Below, piece by piece: positions 8,159-17,710 of a DNA stretch of 64,000 nt. The position numbers and the translations under genes are program-made. The notes under the pieces were generated by a model. It worked only from the letters and a program-made list of their open reading frames with translations. It had not been told where the DNA came from and did not search any database. The stretch covers positions 52,073 to 116,072 of the forward strand of contig CATIQU010000005.1 of NCBI GenBank assembly GCA_949519155.1, in the 5' to 3' direction. Every line of letters starts with the position of its first letter. The stretch's first letter is position 1. This DNA is from Polaribacter sp. SA4-10. Its GTDB lineage: Bacteria; Bacteroidota; Bacteroidia; Flavobacteriales; Flavobacteriaceae.

Positions 8159-10038
8159 TGCAAAGAAGTTTTTTACTGTATTTTTTAATCACTCTTGTAG
8201 GTGTTCTTTTTATAGGTCGGTTATTTCAACTTCAAATACTACGAGGTCAAAAATACGATCCAATAAATAATGCAGCAGTAAAAACACAATACGACTATCC
8301 AGAGAGAGGGTATGTTTACGACAGGAATGGTGTCTTAATCCTGGCGAATCAACTTTCTTATGATGTGATGATTCAACCAAATGAAGTTGTCCCTTTAGAT
8401 ACTTTAGAATTTTGCTCTTTATTAAAAATAGATAAGACAAGTTTCCTAAAACGGTTTAATAGAGCACAGAATTATGCCTCCTACTTACCTTCCGTTTTTT
8501 TAAAACAACTAGCAAAGGAAGACTATGCATATCTTCAAGAAAAACTTCACCACTATAAAGGATTTTATATTCAAAAGAGAGTCATTCGAGAGTATCCTAT
8601 AAAATCTGCTGCCAATGTTTTTGGATACATCAGTGAGGTTGGTGAGTCTAAAGCTAAAAAAAACGACTATTATCAACATGGTGAATTAATAGGTAAGGCA
8701 GGTATTGAAAAAGAATATGAAGACTATTTAAGAGGAACTAAAGGAAAAAAGTACTCACATAAAAACCGGTTTAATAAAGTAACCGGTTCTTATAAAAACG
8801 GCATTTTAGACACTCTGCCTTCTAATGGAAAAGACCTAACCTTAACCATTGACATTGAATTGCAACAATATGCAGAAAGTTTAATGAAAGGAAAACGTGG
8901 CGGAATTGTAGCAATAGAACCCTCTAGTGGAGAAATTTTAGCACTAGTAACTGCGCCTTCTTACGATCCAAATATGTTAGTAGGTAGAAAACGTTCTAAA
9001 AACTCTGTAGTTTTAATGAATCCAAACAATCCTGACAAGCCTACTTATGACAGATCTTTAATGGCGCAATATGCTCCTGGGTCTCCTTTTAAAATGATGA
9101 ATGCTTTAATAGGGCTTCAGGAAAATGTGATTGATGTAAATACGAATTTCAGGTGCTATGAAGGCTATCAATATGGAAGGCGAAAGAATGAGTTCATGGG
9201 CTGTCATTGTGGAATTATAGGTCGCCCCATCTATTTAAAGACAGCGATTGCAAAATCTTGTAATAGCTATTTTTCAAACACTTTTAAACGCATTGTAGAA
9301 AAAGACAACAAACCTTCTGAAGGACTGAATAATTGGAGCCAACACGTGAAAAGCTTTGGATTGGGAGATTATTTAGGATACGATTTGCCAGCCGGTGCAG
9401 CTGGCAGGATTCCGACAGGAGATTTTTATGACAATAGAATTAATTATCGCTGGAACGCTTCTTCGGTGATTTCGAATGCAATCGGACAAGGCGACGTTGA
9501 AACAACCCCAATACAGTTGGCGAATTTTACAGCAGCAATTGCTAATAAAGGGTTTTTCTACACACCGCATATTTTAAAAAAGGTAGCAGGAAAAGCCATC
9601 GAAAATAAAAAATATACCGTTCCGAAAAAGACAACTATAGATGCAAAACATTTTGAACCTATCATAGAAGCGATGCATGAGGTTTTTAAAACAGGAACCG
9701 GAAAATTGAGTCAAATAAAAGGCATTGAAATTTGCGGAAAGACGGGGACTGTAGAAAACTCTATCAAAATAATAGATGGCGTTAAAACACAAGCGCCCGA
9801 TCATTCTATTTTAGTTGCATTTGCCCCTAAAGAAAACCCTAAAATTGCAATTGCTGTTTTTGTCGAGAATGGCGGTTATGGATCTACAATAGCAGCACCG
9901 ATTTCAAGTTTAATTATAGAAAAATATCTTAGAGAAAAGATTTCTAAACCTTGGGTCGAAAAAAGAATGCTTGCACTCAGTTTACAAGAAGTTTACGACA
10001 AACAAAAAACAAAAGAAATTGCGCCAGGAAAGAAATAA
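8158..10038 (+). CDS. mrdA: Penicillin-binding protein 2 (elongasome transpeptidase)
   Basis: 626 residues. An N-terminal membrane anchor (about 5-23) is followed by the PBP dimerisation domain (ERGYVYDRNGVLILAN near 50) and a transpeptidase domain. The active-site SxxK is Ser309-Pro-Phe-Lys312, SxN is SCNS, and the third motif is KTGT. The enzyme cross-links peptidoglycan during elongation, in a complex with RodA. Its start codon shares a base with the mreD stop (TAATG), and its 3' end overlaps the rodA start by 20 bases. The nucleophile motif reads SPFK rather than the E. coli STFK, a variant that keeps both catalytic residues. Confidence 0.96.
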   Translation: MQRSFLLYFLITLVGVLFIGRLFQLQILRGQKYDPINNAAVKTQYDYPERGYVYDRNGVLILANQLSYDVMIQPNEVVPLDTLEFCSLLKIDKTSFLKRFNRAQNYASYLPSVFLKQLAKEDYAYLQEKLHHYKGFYIQKRVIREYPIKSAANVFGYISEVGESKAKKNDYYQHGELIGKAGIEKEYEDYLRGTKGKKYSHKNRFNKVTGSYKNGILDTLPSNGKDLTLTIDIELQQYAESLMKGKRGGIVAIEPSSGEILALVTAPSYDPNMLVGRKRSKNSVVLMNPNNPDKPTYDRSLMAQYAPGSPFKMMNALIGLQENVIDVNTNFRCYEGYQYGRRKNEFMGCHCGIIGRPIYLKTAIAKSCNSYFSNTFKRIVEKDNKPSEGLNNWSQHVKSFGLGDYLGYDLPAGAAGRIPTGDFYDNRINYRWNASSVISNAIGQGDVETTPIQLANFTAAIANKGFFYTPHILKKVAGKAIENKKYTVPKKTTIDAKHFEPIIEAMHEVFKTGTGKLSQIKGIEICGKTGTVENSIKIIDGVKTQAPDHSILVAFAPKENPKIAIAVFVENGGYGSTIAAPISSLIIEKYLREKISKPWVEKRMLALSLQEVYDKQKTKEIAPGKK

Positions 10039-11299
10039 CATTTTTGCAGGGATCGATCTTACCTTAGTCTTTCTATACCTCTTTTTAGTTGGCTTTGGAT
10101 GGTTAAATATTTATGCAGCTTCTAGAACAACAGAAGATGTGGAGTTCCTGAGTTTTTCAACGAAATATGGAAAACAACTCATTTTTATTTGTTTAACAAC
10201 TCCTTTAATTATTCTAATACTTTTTTTTAACTCTAAATTTTACGAAAAATTTTCCAGTGTTTTTTATATCATTTCAATATTTTCACTGCTTGGATTGTTT
10301 GTTTTTGGTAAAACAATTAATGGCGCAACATCTTGGTACAATTTTGGGGTTATAGGGTTGCAACCTTCTGAGTTTGTGAAGGCGTCTACAGCATTGGCAG
10401 TCGCAAAACTATTAAGTGATCGGCAATACAACTTTACCTTGGTGAAAAATCAAATAAAAGCATTCATGATCATTTTTCTACCTGCTTTTTTAATTATGCT
10501 TCAACCCGATGCTGGTTCGGCATTAATTTATTTGGCGTTTTTTTTCGTCTTAAATCGAGAAGGACTCACTTTAAATTACATCATTTTAGGTGTTTCAATA
10601 GTACTGGTTTTTATAGGTACTATTTATTTTGGACCCGAATCAATTATTACAAGTCTTTTTATACTAATCACTTTCTTTCTGATTCTTATCATTAAAAAAG
10701 CCGGAAAACGTTTTTTACGATTTAATTGGTATAAAGTAGTAGGGGTGTATCTACTACTAGGCGTTTTTGTTTTTGGGACAAACTACTTTTATAAACATGT
10801 TTTAGCTTCACACCAAAAAGATCGGTTTGATATCTTATTGGGTATGAAAACAGACAACAAAGGGATTGGGTATAATTCGTATCAATCAGAACTCACAATA
10901 AGTTCAGGAGGATTAAATGGAAAAGGATTTTTAAATGGCGATTTAACGCAAGGGGATTTCGTACCCGAACAACACACCGATTATATTTTTAGTATTGTTG
11001 GTGAAGAATGGGGATTTATCGGCTCTAGTCTTGTTATTATAGCCTTTATGCTAATGATGTACCGAATCATCTATTTGGCAGAAACTCACAGTAATAAATT
11101 TGGTCGAGTTTACGGCTATGGCCTCGCCTCTATTCTATTCTTTCATGTGATTGTAAACATTGGAATGGTAATCGGTTTACTGCCAACAATAGGCATACCG
11201 CTACCGTTCTTTAGCTACGGAGGCTCATCTTTGTGGGGATTCACCATCTTGCTTTTCATCTTTATTCGTTTAGATGCTCACAAAAATTACGATTGGTAA
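10019..11299 (+). CDS. rodA: SEDS peptidoglycan glycosyltransferase RodA
   Basis: 426 residues with about ten membrane helices. RodA polymerises lipid II into glycan strands in partnership with PBP2. The SEDS marks are GLQPSEFVKAS near residue 120, QPDAGSALI near 160, and PTIGIPLPFFSYGGSS near the end. I choose the TTG at 10019 (MRQERNNIFAGID) because RodA of this family normally begins only a few residues before NIFxGID; a TTG at 9971 would add 16 residues of low-complexity sequence deeper inside mrdA. Either way the start is non-AUG and nested in mrdA, implying translational coupling. Confidence 0.95.
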   Translation: MRQERNNIFAGIDLTLVFLYLFLVGFGWLNIYAASRTTEDVEFLSFSTKYGKQLIFICLTTPLIILILFFNSKFYEKFSSVFYIISIFSLLGLFVFGKTINGATSWYNFGVIGLQPSEFVKASTALAVAKLLSDRQYNFTLVKNQIKAFMIIFLPAFLIMLQPDAGSALIYLAFFFVLNREGLTLNYIILGVSIVLVFIGTIYFGPESIITSLFILITFFLILIIKKAGKRFLRFNWYKVVGVYLLLGVFVFGTNYFYKHVLASHQKDRFDILLGMKTDNKGIGYNSYQSELTISSGGLNGKGFLNGDLTQGDFVPEQHTDYIFSIVGEEWGFIGSSLVIIAFMLMMYRIIYLAETHSNKFGRVYGYGLASILFFHVIVNIGMVIGLLPTIGIPLPFFSYGGSSLWGFTILLFIFIRLDAHKNYDW

Positions 11300-11318
11300 A
11301 ACACAAAATAAAGCACAA

Positions 11319-11348
11319 AAAAACTCTGAATTTTCATTCAGAGTTTTT
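11319..11348. terminator. Bidirectional terminator between rodA and rpsT
   Basis: A perfect 13-bp stem (AAAAACTCTGAAT / ATTCAGAGTTTTT) with a 4-base loop, flanked by A and T runs. It serves the convergent mreB-rodA operon and rpsT. Confidence 0.9.
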
Positions 11349-11370
11349 ATAAGTTTTGTAAATAAAAATC

Positions 11371-11622
11371 TTACATCGCAGCAACGTGCTTTGTTAATTT
11401 AGATTTTAAATTTGCAGCTTTGTTTTTATGAATAACGTTGTTCTTTGCTAATTTATCTAACATAGAAATCACATTACCTAACATTCCTTCAGCTTCTTTT
11501 TTATCTTCAGTAGCACGGATATCTCTTAGCGCGTTACGTGTAGTTTTATGCTGATATTTGTTACGCAATCTCTTAGCGTCGTTACTTCTAATTCTCTTTA
11601 ATGCTGACTTATGATTTGCCAT
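11371..11622 (-). CDS. rpsT: 30S ribosomal protein S20
   Basis: 83 residues, very Lys/Arg-rich, beginning [21 protein letters not shown], the hallmark S20 N-terminus, and continuing as helical bundle to [11 protein letters not shown]. It binds 16S rRNA in the 30S body. It lies 35 bases downstream of tRNA-Glu with no separate promoter visible, so the two may be one transcript. Confidence 0.97.
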   Translation of the reverse strand: MANHKSALKRIRSNDAKRLRNKYQHKTTRNALRDIRATEDKKEAEGMLGNVISMLDKLAKNNVIHKNKAANLKSKLTKHVAAM

Positions 11623-11657
11623 AATTCTTAATTTATTCGTTTTTAATTAAAACTTTG

Positions 11658-11729
11658 TAGTCCGTACGGGAATCGAACCCGTGTTACATGGATGAAAACC
11701 ATGCGTCCTAACCCCTAGACGAACGGACC
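11658..11729 (-). tRNA. tRNA-Glu (anticodon UUC)
   Basis: 72 nt without an encoded CCA. On the minus strand the acceptor is GGTCCGT paired with ACGGACT (first pair G-U), followed by TC and a D arm GTCTAGGGGTTAGGAC. The anticodon stem CATGG/CCATG encloses loop TTTTCAT, giving anticodon TTC, and the T arm is ACGGG-TTCGATT-CCCGT. The discriminator base is A. All arms fold cleanly. The CCA tail must be added by nucleotidyltransferase. Confidence 0.96.
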
Positions 11730-11760
11730 ATAACAATCAAATTATCTCCAATTGCGGGTG

Positions 11761-11791
11761 CAAATATACAACGTTTTTCAAACTTCGCAAT
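11761..11791 (-). promoter_or_regulatory. Promoter of tRNA-Glu (and probably rpsT)
   Basis: On the minus strand a -33-like ATTG (11788-11791), a 19-base spacer and a perfect -7 box TATATTTG (11761-11768), about 31 bases before the tRNA 5' end. Confidence 0.6.
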
Positions 11792-11816
11792 CTTTTTTTA
11801 AAGAAATTTAAAAAAC

Positions 11817-13295
11817 TTAATACGCCTTCGCAAAAAGAACCCTTTTTAAAGAAGGTTTTCCTGAAAACACACAAGTTCCAACCTCCTCTTTTGCATCGTT
11901 TGGAATACATCTAATCGTTGCTTTTGTCAATTCTTTTATTTTATCTTCTGTATCAATGGTACCATCCCAATGCGCAGATACAAATCCGCCTTTATTTTCA
12001 ATGGCATCTTTAAATTCTTCAAACGTTGAAACATTCGTTGTATGTGCGGTTCTAAAATCGATTGCTTTTGTAAATAAATTATCTTGAATTTCTTCTAATA
12101 AATTTTCAATAAATAAAACAACGTCATCTTGTGAAATTGTCTCTTTTACTAAAGTATCTCTTCTTGCAACCTCAACTGTATTATTTTCTAGATCTCTATT
12201 TCCAATTGCAATTCTTACGGGAACACCTTTTAACTCATATTCTGCGAATTTTGCGCCTGGTCGATACGTATCTCTATTATCAAACTTTACAGAAATCCCT
12301 TTTTTGCGCAATCCTTTTACAATAATATCTACTTTTTCTGAAATTGCAGCTAACTGTTCGTCATTTTTGTAAATTGGTACTATTGCAACTTGAATTGGCG
12401 CTAATTTTGGAGGTAAAACCAATCCCAAATCATCTGAGTGTGTCATAATCAAACCACCAATTAAACGGGTAGAAACACCCCAAGAAGTTGCCCAAACATG
12501 TTCTTGCTTTCCTTCTTTAGAAGTGAATTTAACATCAAAAGCTTTTGCAAAATTTTGACCTAAAAAGTGACTTGTTCCTGCTTGTAACGCTTTTCCATCT
12601 TGCATCAAAGCTTCTATTGTATAGGTTTCTACTGCACCTGCAAAACGCTCACTCTCAGATTTGGCACCTTTTACAACAGGCATTGCCATAAAGTTTTCAG
12701 CAAAAGTTGCATATACTTCTTGCATTTGCTTTGCTTCTAAAATTGCTTCTGACTCTGTTGCGTGTGCTGTGTGTCCTTCTTGCCATAAAAACTCGGCAGT
12801 TCTTAAAAACAAACGTGTTCGCATTTCCCAACGAACCACATTTGCCCACTGATTGATCAATAAAGGCAAATCTCTATACGATTGAATCCATCCTTTGTAA
12901 GTATTCCAAATAATTGCTTCGGAAGTGGGTCTAACCACCAATTCTTCTTCTAATTTGGCATCTGGATCTACTCGTAATTTCCCAGGTCTATCAGGATCAT
13001 TTTGCAAACGATAGTGGGTAACAACCGCACATTCTTTGGCAAAACCTTCTGCGTTTTTTTCTTCAGCTTCAAACAAACTTTTTGGAACAAATAATGGGAA
13101 ATAGGCATTTTCATGACCTGTTTCTTTAAACATCCTATCTAATTCTGCTTGCATTTTCTCCCAAATAGCATAACCGTAAGGCTTTATGACCATACAACCC
13201 CTTACTGCAGAATTTTCTGCTAGATCTGCTTTTACAACTAATTCGTTGTACCATTTAGAATAATCGTCTGCTCTTTTTGTTAATTTCTTGCTCAT
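11817..13295 (-). CDS. proS: Prolyl-tRNA synthetase, archaeal/eukaryotic-type
   Basis: 492 residues, the short ProRS form without the bacterial editing insertion. The class II core has [14 protein letters not shown] (motif 1 region), the motif 2 stretch VVRWEMRTR and [15 protein letters not shown], and motif 3 region [17 protein letters not shown]. The HGTP anticodon domain starts near 290 ([12 protein letters not shown]). The C-terminal extension ([10 protein letters not shown]...VLFAKAY) is typical of this clade. It charges tRNA-Pro. Its 3' end lies 26 bases from the tRNA-Glu promoter; no terminator hairpin is seen between them. Confidence 0.96.
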   Translation of the reverse strand: MSKKLTKRADDYSKWYNELVVKADLAENSAVRGCMVIKPYGYAIWEKMQAELDRMFKETGHENAYFPLFVPKSLFEAEEKNAEGFAKECAVVTHYRLQNDPDRPGKLRVDPDAKLEEELVVRPTSEAIIWNTYKGWIQSYRDLPLLINQWANVVRWEMRTRLFLRTAEFLWQEGHTAHATESEAILEAKQMQEVYATFAENFMAMPVVKGAKSESERFAGAVETYTIEALMQDGKALQAGTSHFLGQNFAKAFDVKFTSKEGKQEHVWATSWGVSTRLIGGLIMTHSDDLGLVLPPKLAPIQVAIVPIYKNDEQLAAISEKVDIIVKGLRKKGISVKFDNRDTYRPGAKFAEYELKGVPVRIAIGNRDLENNTVEVARRDTLVKETISQDDVVLFIENLLEEIQDNLFTKAIDFRTAHTTNVSTFEEFKDAIENKGGFVSAHWDGTIDTEDKIKELTKATIRCIPNDAKEEVGTCVFSGKPSLKRVLFAKAY

Positions 13296-13469
13296 AGTAA
13301 AAACTTTGGCACAAATATTGCTTATTATTATTTGAAATTTTGTTTTGCAAATAGTTACATTTACAAAACGGAATACAAAATTACTATAAAATGGTTAGAG
13401 ACCCCTTATAGTTTGCAACTTTTTGCCAAACAATTTAGAAAATAAGTATTCATCCAAATATTACGAATT

Positions 13470-14501
13470 ATGAAAATACGATACACAAAATTAAATTTCA
13501 GTAAACTTCTAATGCTTTTTGCATTTAGTTCAGTATTCATTTCATGTGGAACGTATCAACAAGCAACGACTGAGGATGGTATTTATGCAGATGAAACCAA
13601 TTCCAAAAGAAAGAAGAAGGTTATTGTTGTTAACGAAAGAGCTTATTCTAATTACAATGCAGATTACTTTGCGGAAGAATTAGATTTAGTTGACGAAATA
13701 AACAGTGAAGATATTTTCTTAGAGGAAGACGAATATAACACAATAGACAGTGTCGCTGTGTCTAATGAAACAGAAAATACATTAGCGTACACCCCAAATC
13801 AATCTTGGGGTAGCGGAGAAAACAACGATGTCGTCATAAACATTAACGTAAGACAAAACCCATACTGGATGGGAGATGTTTGGGCATACGATGCGTATCG
13901 ATTTAATTATTGGTCTTTCAATAGAAGACGATTTAACAATTGGGGGTGGGGGAATAATTATTTTTATGGAAATGGTTTTTACGGATACGGATGGTCAAAT
14001 TATGATCCGTACGGTTACCGTAAATATGCATACTCATATTACGGAAACGGATACCGAAGAAATGGAAGATACTATGGCGCTTCAAACCAGAGAAGAGGTC
14101 GATATGGAAGCTATGGAAGCTATGGAAGAAGGTCAAATAATATAAATAGAAGAAGGCAATTAAACAATTCGGGCAGCGTTGCCTACAATAGTTTTACCAG
14201 AAAAAATAAAAGAAAGCTACGATCTACAAGAAGTTCCAACACGATTAGAAACACAAGAAACACCACGAGCAACATAAGGCCAAAACCAACTAGAAGAACA
14301 AAAAAAGCAAAAAATACAAGGGCGGTAAGAACAACAAATACAGTAAGACCGAACAGAAGCACGAGAAGTACTAGAACTACTAGAAACTCTTCTCCTAGCA
14401 GAAGTAGCAGTACCAGAAGCAGTCGTTCGTCAACAAGAAGCTCTGGAAGTTCTTCATCAAGAGGCACTTCGTCTAGAAGCTCCTCTAGAAGAAAAAACTA
14501 A
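13470..14501 (+). CDS. Low-complexity cationic lipoprotein
   Basis: 343 residues, not recognised as a named family. A signal peptide ends in a lipobox with Cys26 (FISCG). Residues 35-110 are acidic. Residues 130-220 are rich in Tyr, Gly, Asn, Trp and Arg (short GYG/YGN/SYG units, including a 9-base tandem DNA repeat at 14103-14129). Residues 225-343 are dominated by Arg, Ser, Thr and Asn. After Asp179 there is not one Asp or Glu. The likely place is the outer membrane or periplasm, with the tail free to bind polyanions such as LPS, nucleic acid or wall polymers; that is inference. The porin gene follows after 36 bases. Confidence 0.85.
   Translation: MKIRYTKLNFSKLLMLFAFSSVFISCGTYQQATTEDGIYADETNSKRKKKVIVVNERAYSNYNADYFAEELDLVDEINSEDIFLEEDEYNTIDSVAVSNETENTLAYTPNQSWGSGENNDVVININVRQNPYWMGDVWAYDAYRFNYWSFNRRRFNNWGWGNNYFYGNGFYGYGWSNYDPYGYRKYAYSYYGNGYRRNGRYYGASNQRRGRYGSYGSYGRRSNNINRRRQLNNSGSVAYNSFTRKNKRKLRSTRSSNTIRNTRNTTSNIRPKPTRRTKKAKNTRAVRTTNTVRPNRSTRSTRTTRNSSPSRSSSTRSSRSSTRSSGSSSSRGTSSRSSSRRKN
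14103..14129 (+). repeat. Tandem 9-base repeat in the lipoprotein gene
   Basis: Three near-identical units of TATGGAAGC encode a YGS repeat inside the Tyr/Gly-rich region. Such short tandems can change copy number. Confidence 0.7.
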
Positions 14502-14537
14502 AAAGATTCGTTTCAATTTAAGCCCTAAATACACATA

Positions 14538-15929
14538 ATGAAATATTTTTTTACACTAATAATTTTTATTACCACAACAATTACAACCCAGTCTCAATCT
14601 TTAGGGTATCAAGATTTGGCTTTGTTGTTCTCAGGAAATGACAATAATGGATCTGCACGATTTGTTGGAATGAGTGGCGCATTTGGTGCTCTTGGTGGAG
14701 ATATTTCTGCAATGAACATTAATCCTGCCGGAATCGCGGTCTATAAAAACAGTACTTTTTCTGGAACCATTAGCACGCGAAACACAGCAATCACTTCAAA
14801 CTACTACAACAATGCAATAACAACAGAAGAAGCCTTTTTTAATGCCTCACAAACGGGAGCTGTTTTCGTTTTTAAAGCACTTGACAATTCTAAATGGAAC
14901 AAGTTTGCTGTTGGTTTTAATTACAGAATTACAAAGGATTTTAGTACTGGGTTTTCTGCTGGAGGAAATAGTGGTAATGCAACTTTTACCGACTTTCCAA
15001 TAGATCAAAACACACCTCACCTTGAATATAATATTAGTGAAGAACAACGCTTTAGAAATACAATGAATGGAGAGTTGAGTGAAATAAATATTGCATTCTC
15101 CGCAGTACATGAAAACAAATTATATGTTGGTGCTGGTTTGAATTTTTATGACTTAAATTTCAATCAAGAAACGCTTTTAACAGAATTCAACAACGCTGCT
15201 GATGATCAAGAATTGGATGTTGATTTATACCAAGTAAACAATACGATAGGAACTGGATTTTCTTTAAATGCTGGATTCATTTATAAAGTACACAAAGTCT
15301 TTCGATTGGGTTTGGCGTACCAAACTCCTACCTGGTTTACAGAAATATTACAAGACACCAATTATGGATTTGACAGCGAGAACAATATTGACGTTGGTTT
15401 TCTCCAAGGAGAAACAACCTTTTTTACAGAAGACCAAACGCCATATACTGAAGCAAATGACTGGCAATACATTGCATACCGATTAAAAACACCGAGTAAG
15501 TTGACGGCAAGTGCCGCTTTTATATTTGGGAGAAACGGATTGTTAAGTATTGATTATACAAACAAAAACTATCAAAACATAAAATTGTCAGAAGGATACT
15601 TCCTGAATGAAAATCGATTTTTTCAAAACGATTTACGAGCAACCCACAATATAAAAATTGGAACCGAATGGCGCATGAAACGACTGAGCTTAAGAGGTGG
15701 TTATCAATTTGAACAAAGCCCGCTAAAAAATGCTTCCGACATTGAAAACACAATAGGCTATTCTTTTGGAGGTGGGTATCATTTTGGAAACACCAAATTT
15801 GATATTTCCTACAGTCAAAGTAGCCAAAATACTGTATATGACTTCTATTCACAATTTAGTGATATAAATGCCGCAAATTTAACAACCAATAATAATAAGA
15901 TTACGGCGACACTGACGCTGAACTTGTAA
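14538..15929 (+). CDS. FadL/OmpP1-like outer-membrane transport protein
   Basis: 463 residues with a signal peptide (to about residue 19) and a long beta-barrel body. The N-terminal region (SARFVGMSGAFGALGGDISAMNINPAGIAVYKNS) is the signature hatch of the FadL/TodX/OmpP1 family as found in Bacteroidota, with the NPAG turn intact. The C-terminus ends as a barrel strand (KITATLTLNL). Family members move hydrophobic compounds such as long-chain fatty acids across the outer membrane; the substrate here is unknown. It is probably co-transcribed with the lipoprotein upstream and is followed by its own terminator. Confidence 0.82.
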   Translation: MKYFFTLIIFITTTITTQSQSLGYQDLALLFSGNDNNGSARFVGMSGAFGALGGDISAMNINPAGIAVYKNSTFSGTISTRNTAITSNYYNNAITTEEAFFNASQTGAVFVFKALDNSKWNKFAVGFNYRITKDFSTGFSAGGNSGNATFTDFPIDQNTPHLEYNISEEQRFRNTMNGELSEINIAFSAVHENKLYVGAGLNFYDLNFNQETLLTEFNNAADDQELDVDLYQVNNTIGTGFSLNAGFIYKVHKVFRLGLAYQTPTWFTEILQDTNYGFDSENNIDVGFLQGETTFFTEDQTPYTEANDWQYIAYRLKTPSKLTASAAFIFGRNGLLSIDYTNKNYQNIKLSEGYFLNENRFFQNDLRATHNIKIGTEWRMKRLSLRGGYQFEQSPLKNASDIENTIGYSFGGGYHFGNTKFDISYSQSSQNTVYDFYSQFSDINAANLTTNNNKITATLTLNL

Positions 15930-15948
15930 AAATTAACACCAACAACAT

Positions 15949-15998
15949 AAAACACTGCTTGCTGAAACTCTAAAAAAGTTGTCGCTCGCAGTGTTTTT
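15949..15998 (+). terminator. Terminator after the FadL-like gene
   Basis: A 10-bp stem AAAACACTGC / GCAGTGTTTT with a long 29-base loop, followed by T residues, 20 bases after the stop codon. Confidence 0.6.
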
Positions 15999-16039
15999 AA
16001 CTTTTACAATAAAAGAGATTCTTATTCCCTTTTTTGCCT

Positions 16040-16047
16040 TAATTTTG
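16040..16047 (+). promoter_or_regulatory. -7 box of the nfu-ubiE-porT operon
   Basis: TAATTTTG matches TAnnTTTG, 17 bases before the ATG at 16065. No good -33 box is seen. Confidence 0.5.
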
Positions 16048-16064
16048 CAATTCATTTTTTTAAC

Positions 16065-16970
16065 ATGAAAAATACACAAATTACCATACAAGAAACTTCT
16101 AATGACAGCATTGTGAAATTTGTTAGCAATCAAATTTTAATAAATGGTGGAAGTTATGAGTTTACCAATATTGACGAAGCTAAAAACTCTTCATTAGCAC
16201 AACAATTATTCTACTTACCTTTTGTGAAAAAGGTATTCGTTACGGCCAATTTTATAGCAATTCAACGTTTTGACATTGTAAAATGGCACGATGTACAACA
16301 AGAAGTTGCTGAACAAATAGAAGCATTTATCAATGATGGTAATGCCGTTGTAAATGAAGAAACAGCGACATTAAAAAAAGAGGCAATAGAAATTTATGCA
16401 GAAGTGACTCCAAATCCAGCTGTAATGAAGTTTGGCTCTAACAAAGCATTAACCCAAACAGATGTTGAGTATAAAAACATTGAAGAAGCGAGTAAATCAT
16501 CTCCTTTAGCACAAGCAATTTTCACCTTTCCATTTGTAAAAGAAGTTTTTATTTCTGACAATTACATTTCTGTTACCAAATATGACATGGTCGAATGGAG
16601 CGATGTTTACCCAGAATTAAGAAGTTTTATTCGTGAATACTTAGCGGATGGAAAAACAATTATCAAAGAATTGCCAACACAAGAAATGTCTCCAGAAGCT
16701 GTTATCGAAATTCCAAAGGTAGCTTTAGAAGGAATTTCTGCTCAAATTGTAGACATCTTGGATGAATACATAAAACCAGCAGTGGCAAGTGATGGAGGGA
16801 ATATTGCCTTTAGATCTTATGATGAAGAACGCAAAGTTGTGAGTGTCATTTTACAAGGCGCATGCAGTGGCTGTCCTTCCTCGACCGCTACACTAAAAAG
16901 TGGAATAGAGAATTTATTGAAAGAAATGCTCCCAAACAAGATTAACGAAGTGATTGCTATAAACGGATAA
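16065..16970 (+). CDS. NifU-family Fe-S scaffold/carrier with two Nfu N domains
   Basis: 301 residues. Two tandem Nfu N-terminal-type domains are visible: about 5-95, degenerate, and about 108-200 with the family motif VTPNPAVMKFGSNKAL. Both contain an SSxLAQxxFxxPFVK segment. A C-terminal NifU domain (about 220-300) carries the cluster-binding CxxC as GACSGCPSS. The protein delivers Fe-S clusters to target enzymes. The duplicated N domain is common in flavobacteria but differs from single-domain NfuA. It is first in an operon with ubiE (11 bases) and porT. Confidence 0.9.
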   Translation: MKNTQITIQETSNDSIVKFVSNQILINGGSYEFTNIDEAKNSSLAQQLFYLPFVKKVFVTANFIAIQRFDIVKWHDVQQEVAEQIEAFINDGNAVVNEETATLKKEAIEIYAEVTPNPAVMKFGSNKALTQTDVEYKNIEEASKSSPLAQAIFTFPFVKEVFISDNYISVTKYDMVEWSDVYPELRSFIREYLADGKTIIKELPTQEMSPEAVIEIPKVALEGISAQIVDILDEYIKPAVASDGGNIAFRSYDEERKVVSVILQGACSGCPSSTATLKSGIENLLKEMLPNKINEVIAING

Positions 16971-16981
16971 TTTAAAAAATT

Positions 16982-17710
16982 ATGTCAAAAATAATCAAAC
17001 CCTATAAAGATTCCGACCTAGGAAAAAAAGAGCAAGTTGCAAAAATGTTTGATAACATTTCTACGAATTACGACGGTTTAAACCGTGTAATTTCTTTTGG
17101 AATTGACGTGAAATGGCGTAAGAAAGTTGTTGAAATTGTCGGAAAAAACAATCCGAAACAAATTTTAGACATTGCCACTGGAACAGGAGATTTGGCATTA
17201 ATGATGGCGAATTTAAAACCAGACAGAATTGTGGGTTTAGACATTTCTAGTGGAATGCTCGAAGTTGGTAAACAAAAAATTGCAAAAGCAAACTTATCCG
17301 AAAAAATTGAAATGATTGTTGGTGATTCTGAAGACATGCCATTTGGTGACGCCACTTTTGACGCCATCACGGTTTCTTTTGGTGTTCGTAATTTTGCAAA
17401 TTTAGACAAAGGCTTGAAAGAAATTGCACGAGTATTAAAACCTACTGGAGTTTTGGTTATTTTAGAGACTTCTAACCCAACAAAATTTCCTTTTAAACAA
17501 GGGTATAAATTACACACCCATTTGATACTTCCAATTATTGGAAAGCTTTTTTCTAAGGATAAAGTTGCTTATTCTTATTTATCTGAAAGTGCAAATTATT
17601 TTCCTTTTGGAGAAAAGTTCAACAATATTTTACGGAAAAACGGGTTTACTAACACAGAAGACAATCCTGTAACTTTTGGGGTTGCGACAATTTATACCGC
17701 TAGTAAATAA
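16982..17710 (+). CDS. ubiE: Demethylmenaquinone C-methyltransferase
   Basis: 242 residues, class I SAM-dependent methyltransferase of the UbiE/MenG family. It performs the final methylation in menaquinone synthesis, and flavobacteria use menaquinone. Seen: [22 protein letters not shown] near the start, SAM motif [13 protein letters not shown] near residue 60, motif GDSEDMPF and the UbiE signature [22 protein letters not shown]. Its stop shares a base with the porT start (TAATG). Confidence 0.95.
   Translation: MSKIIKPYKDSDLGKKEQVAKMFDNISTNYDGLNRVISFGIDVKWRKKVVEIVGKNNPKQILDIATGTGDLALMMANLKPDRIVGLDISSGMLEVGKQKIAKANLSEKIEMIVGDSEDMPFGDATFDAITVSFGVRNFANLDKGLKEIARVLKPTGVLVILETSNPTKFPFKQGYKLHTHLILPIIGKLFSKDKVAYSYLSESANYFPFGEKFNNILRKNGFTNTEDNPVTFGVATIYTASK

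Noticed and set aside
13876..14145. Met/Thr/Glu-rich frame overlapping the lipoprotein gene
   Set aside because: Frame-shifted reading of the Tyr/Gly repeat region; composition is an artefact.
14183..14467. Leu/Val-rich reading frame opposite the lipoprotein tail that looks like a membrane protein
   Set aside because: It is the antisense image of Arg/Ser/Thr-rich codons; no promoter or start context, and the sense gene is clear.
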